A stretch of DNA of 21,544 nucleotides from an uncultured bacterium (GTDB lineage Bacteria > Patescibacteriota > Minisyncoccia > Phycocordibacterales > UBA1006): assembly GCA_903920485.1 (NCBI GenBank), contig CAIXMG010000092.1, forward strand, positions 1 to 21,544. Reading direction: 5' to 3'. The notes beneath the pieces are model-generated. The model saw only the letters and a list, made by a program, of their open reading frames with translations. It made no database searches and was not told the origin of the DNA. Position 1 is the stretch's first letter. Every line of letters starts with the position of its first letter. Positions 19,571-21,544 of this stretch are shown here, piece after piece. The position numbers were made by a program, and so were the translations under genes.

Positions 19571-21055
19571 ATGAACAAGAAATCTTTCTATATTACTACC
19601 ACTCTTCCGTACGTCAACGCGCCGTTGCACATGGGGCATGCGCTCGAATTCATCCGTGCCGATATCATTGCCCGAACCAAGACATTGTCTGGCTACGACG
19701 TGTTTTTCAACACGGGAACCGACGAACACGGCGTAAAAATTTTCAATGCCGCGGCTGCGGCAGGACTTTCGACCCAGGAATTTGTCGATCGCGGGTTTGT
19801 CGTATTCAAGGAACAGCTCAGGCAGTTTGGCGTTACCAGCGACATTCACTTTATCCGCACAACTGACAAGCACCACGAAAAAGCCGCTCAGGAATTTTGG
19901 AACATTGTGGCCGACAAAGGCTATATTTACAAGGATACGTATCGTACAAAATATTGCTCTGGCTGCGAAGACTCAAAGACCGATTCGGAGCTCGTTAACG
20001 GTGAGTGTCCGCTTCATCCGGGACTTGAGATTGAATACATCGACGAGGAGAACTACTTCTTCAAGTACTCGGCCTTCACCGACAAGTTGCTCGAGTTTTA
20101 TAACGAACATCCGACCTTTGTCGTGCCCGATTTCCGGTTCAACGAAGTACGCGAATTCGTGAAAAGGGGACTTGAGGACTTTTCAATCTCCCGCAAGAAG
20201 GAGAAGATGCCGTGGGGCATTCCCGTACCGGGCGACGACACCCAGGTCATGTATGTCTGGTTCGACGCGCTTACCAACTATATCTCGACATTGGGGTGGC
20301 CCGGAGACCCTCTCCACGATAGTGGAGAGGGTGGTTCCCGCAGGGAACCGGGTGAGGTTTTTGAAAAATACTGGACGCTCGGAACGCCAACCCAGTACTG
20401 CGGGAAGGACAACAACCGGTTCCAGTCGGCGATGTGGCAGGCAATGCTGATGGCGGCCGGCCTTCCGAATTCGCACCAGATCGTGATCAACGGATTCATC
20501 ATGGGCGGCGGTGGCGTTCGCATGTCAAAGACAGTTGGGAATGTTGTCGACCCTCGCGACATCGTGTCTGAATTCGGTACCGATGCGCTCCGGCTCTTTA
20601 TGGCAAAGGAGATCAGCCCCTTTGAGGATTCGCCATTTACGCGCGAACGCTTCTTGGATGCCTACAACGCGCACCTTGCCAACGGATTGGGCAACCTGGT
20701 TTCGCGCACGATGAATATGGTCGTGACGTATGATGTCGACATCTCAGGAATTGAGTTTCCAAATTTTACGGACATCGTTCATCCGGCCTACGACACCTTT
20801 GAAATCAACAAGGCCGTTGATGCCATCTGGGACGAAATCAAGGACCTTGACCTGTTTATTGCCGAACAGGCACCGTTTAAGAAAGTGAAAATTGACGAAG
20901 CAGGTGCTCACGATGATTTGCGTCACGTGGCACGGGGATTGGCACGCATCGCGGTACTTCTTCAGCCGATCATGCCTGAAACAGCGGCAACGATTACTGA
21001 ACTTATCAAGGAAAAGAAGAAGCCTGAAGCACCTCTCTTCTTGAGGAAGGAATAA
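19571..21055 (+). CDS. metG: Methionine--tRNA ligase with in-frame palindromic repeat
   Basis: MetRS charges both initiator and elongator tRNA-Met. The 494-residue class I enzyme shows the HIGH-type motif HMGH (20-23) after TTLPYVNAPL, a single zinc knuckle CSGC plus ECPLH (near 134-152), and YVWFDALTNYIS. CGKDNNRFQSAMWQAMLMAAGLP and INGFIMGGGGVRMSKTVGN follow, where the KMSKS loop reads RMSKT (317-321). A short helical anticodon-binding domain follows, without the C-terminal tRNA-binding (Trbp111-like) domain. Between WPGDP and FEKYW about 17 residues (LHDSGEGGSRREPGEV region) are encoded by a palindromic repeat at 20308-20357 and are absent from ordinary MetRS. No Shine-Dalgarno or clear -10 is seen, so it probably belongs to the permease transcript. 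Confidence 0.96.
   Translation: MNKKSFYITTTLPYVNAPLHMGHALEFIRADIIARTKTLSGYDVFFNTGTDEHGVKIFNAAAAAGLSTQEFVDRGFVVFKEQLRQFGVTSDIHFIRTTDKHHEKAAQEFWNIVADKGYIYKDTYRTKYCSGCEDSKTDSELVNGECPLHPGLEIEYIDEENYFFKYSAFTDKLLEFYNEHPTFVVPDFRFNEVREFVKRGLEDFSISRKKEKMPWGIPVPGDDTQVMYVWFDALTNYISTLGWPGDPLHDSGEGGSRREPGEVFEKYWTLGTPTQYCGKDNNRFQSAMWQAMLMAAGLPNSHQIVINGFIMGGGGVRMSKTVGNVVDPRDIVSEFGTDALRLFMAKEISPFEDSPFTRERFLDAYNAHLANGLGNLVSRTMNMVVTYDVDISGIEFPNFTDIVHPAYDTFEINKAVDAIWDEIKDLDLFIAEQAPFKKVKIDEAGAHDDLRHVARGLARIAVLLQPIMPETAATITELIKEKKKPEAPLFLRKE
20308..20357 (+). repeat. Palindromic repeat, copy C, inside metG
   Basis: CCCTCTCCAC (20308-20317) and GTGGAGAGGG (20322-20331) form a perfect 10-bp stem with the loop GATA. 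After T comes GGTTCCC (20333-20339) with GGGAACC (20343-20349), loop GCA, then GGGTGAGG (20350-20357). It is the same unit as copy A at 171-222. It keeps the metG frame open and adds a Gly/Arg/Glu-rich loop. Confidence 0.85.
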
Positions 21056-21058
21056 TGT

Positions 21059-21532
21059 ATGGCCATATTAGTTCTGCCGATGGGAATATCCGGTTCAGGA
21101 AAGTCCACATGGTCTTTGAGCATGGTTTCAAAGGGTTACGATATTGTTAAGACTGACGGCCTGCGTAAGGAGCTCACGGGAACAATTGCCTTCAATCCAG
21201 AAAAGAATAATGAGATTGTCGAAGAAGCCGAAAAACGCGTTTTGGATCTCTTAAGAAGCGGTCGGAATGTGATACTCGACGCTACGAATCTTAAAACCTC
21301 CCAGAGAAGGCCTCTTATTGAGAAAGTAAGAGAATTTTTTCCAGAAACAGTAATCAAATACAAGCTAATGGTATCAGACATCGATACTTCTCACGAAAGA
21401 ATCCAGGAAGACTTGAGGAATGGGCTGGAACGGTCAGCTGTTCCTAAGGAGGTTCTTGAAATGCAGTTGGCCGAATTCTTAAGAACCCTTGAAGATATCA
21501 AGGAAGAGCAAATTGAGCCTTTTGAGGAATAG
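21059..21532 (+). CDS. P-loop kinase of the AAA_33 / polynucleotide-kinase type
   Basis: The 157-residue protein starts with a P-loop kinase core: LPMGISGSGKST (Walker A, about 7-17), then YDIVKTDGLRKELTG (residues near 27-41), where the PNK-like family has its conserved D-x-x-R, and a helix EKNNEIVEEAEKRVLDLLRSG. The strand NVILDATNL (about 70-78) carries the second conserved Asp, followed by RRPLIEKVREFF. The lid-like end has a run of acidic residues (EDIKEEQIEPFEE). The family includes 5'-polynucleotide kinases and small-molecule or toxin kinases, so the substrate is open. It starts 3 nt after metG; GAGGAAGGA at 21043-21051 gives the only Shine-Dalgarno-like site in the window at a usable spacing, though it may be just Lys/Glu codons. 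The right edge of the window follows 12 nt after the stop. Confidence 0.85.
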   Translation: MAILVLPMGISGSGKSTWSLSMVSKGYDIVKTDGLRKELTGTIAFNPEKNNEIVEEAEKRVLDLLRSGRNVILDATNLKTSQRRPLIEKVREFFPETVIKYKLMVSDIDTSHERIQEDLRNGLERSAVPKEVLEMQLAEFLRTLEDIKEEQIEPFEE

Positions 21533-21544
21533 AAATGTAGTATG

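Overview
The window is a compact, standard-code bacterial segment: TGA serves as a stop, gaps are short, and almost every gene reads on the + strand. The gene set fits a Candidate Phyla Radiation / Patescibacteria (Parcubacteria-like) genome. It includes an archaeal-like ArgRS with a KMSSR loop, a type-2 IleRS, a single-chain GlyRS, a short MetRS, a stand-alone ATP-grasp ligase, a DUF11-like surface protein, and rplK with no rplA after it. Shine-Dalgarno sites are nearly absent. The lineage is inferred from gene content only; no marker phylogeny was possible.

Layout. 1-354: no gene; a terminator, a palindromic repeat, the rplK promoter and a leader hairpin. 355-1887: rplK, a divergent DHFR-fold gene on the minus strand, and a small unknown gene. 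1962-4494: argS, a VTT/DedA-like membrane gene, and a convergent small membrane gene. 4495-8361: interleaved divergent promoters, a T-box riboswitch, and ileS carrying a histidine-phosphatase domain inside the synthetase. 8440-9453: ATP-grasp ligase. 9643-12058: the one-carbon/folate run folB-glyA-folD with 4-nt overlaps. 12080-15089: membrane-anchored unknown, recO, large surface protein. 15144-21532: glyRS, a YjjX-like NTPase, M16 protease, AI-2E-type permease, metG and a P-loop kinase. Four of the genes are aminoacyl-tRNA synthetases (Arg, Ile, Gly, Met).

The most notable points are these. (1) The ileS leader has the hallmarks of an ultrashort-stem-I T-box of the type known from actinobacterial ileS: an AUC specifier loop, the TGGTACC bulge, and an antiterminator whose 3' strand overlaps a terminator arm. 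Its apparent stem III is a pair of inverted palindromic repeats. (2) The IleRS contains an apparently complete histidine-phosphatase domain of lower GC than its surroundings. (3) Related palindromic repeats lie in-frame inside metG, form the 3' end of glyA, and sit upstream of rplK. (4) Eight genes have an extended -10 box (TGnTAnnnT) only 6-9 nt before ATG, which implies leaderless mRNAs. No CRISPR array, rRNA, tRNA, transposase gene or phage gene was recognised.
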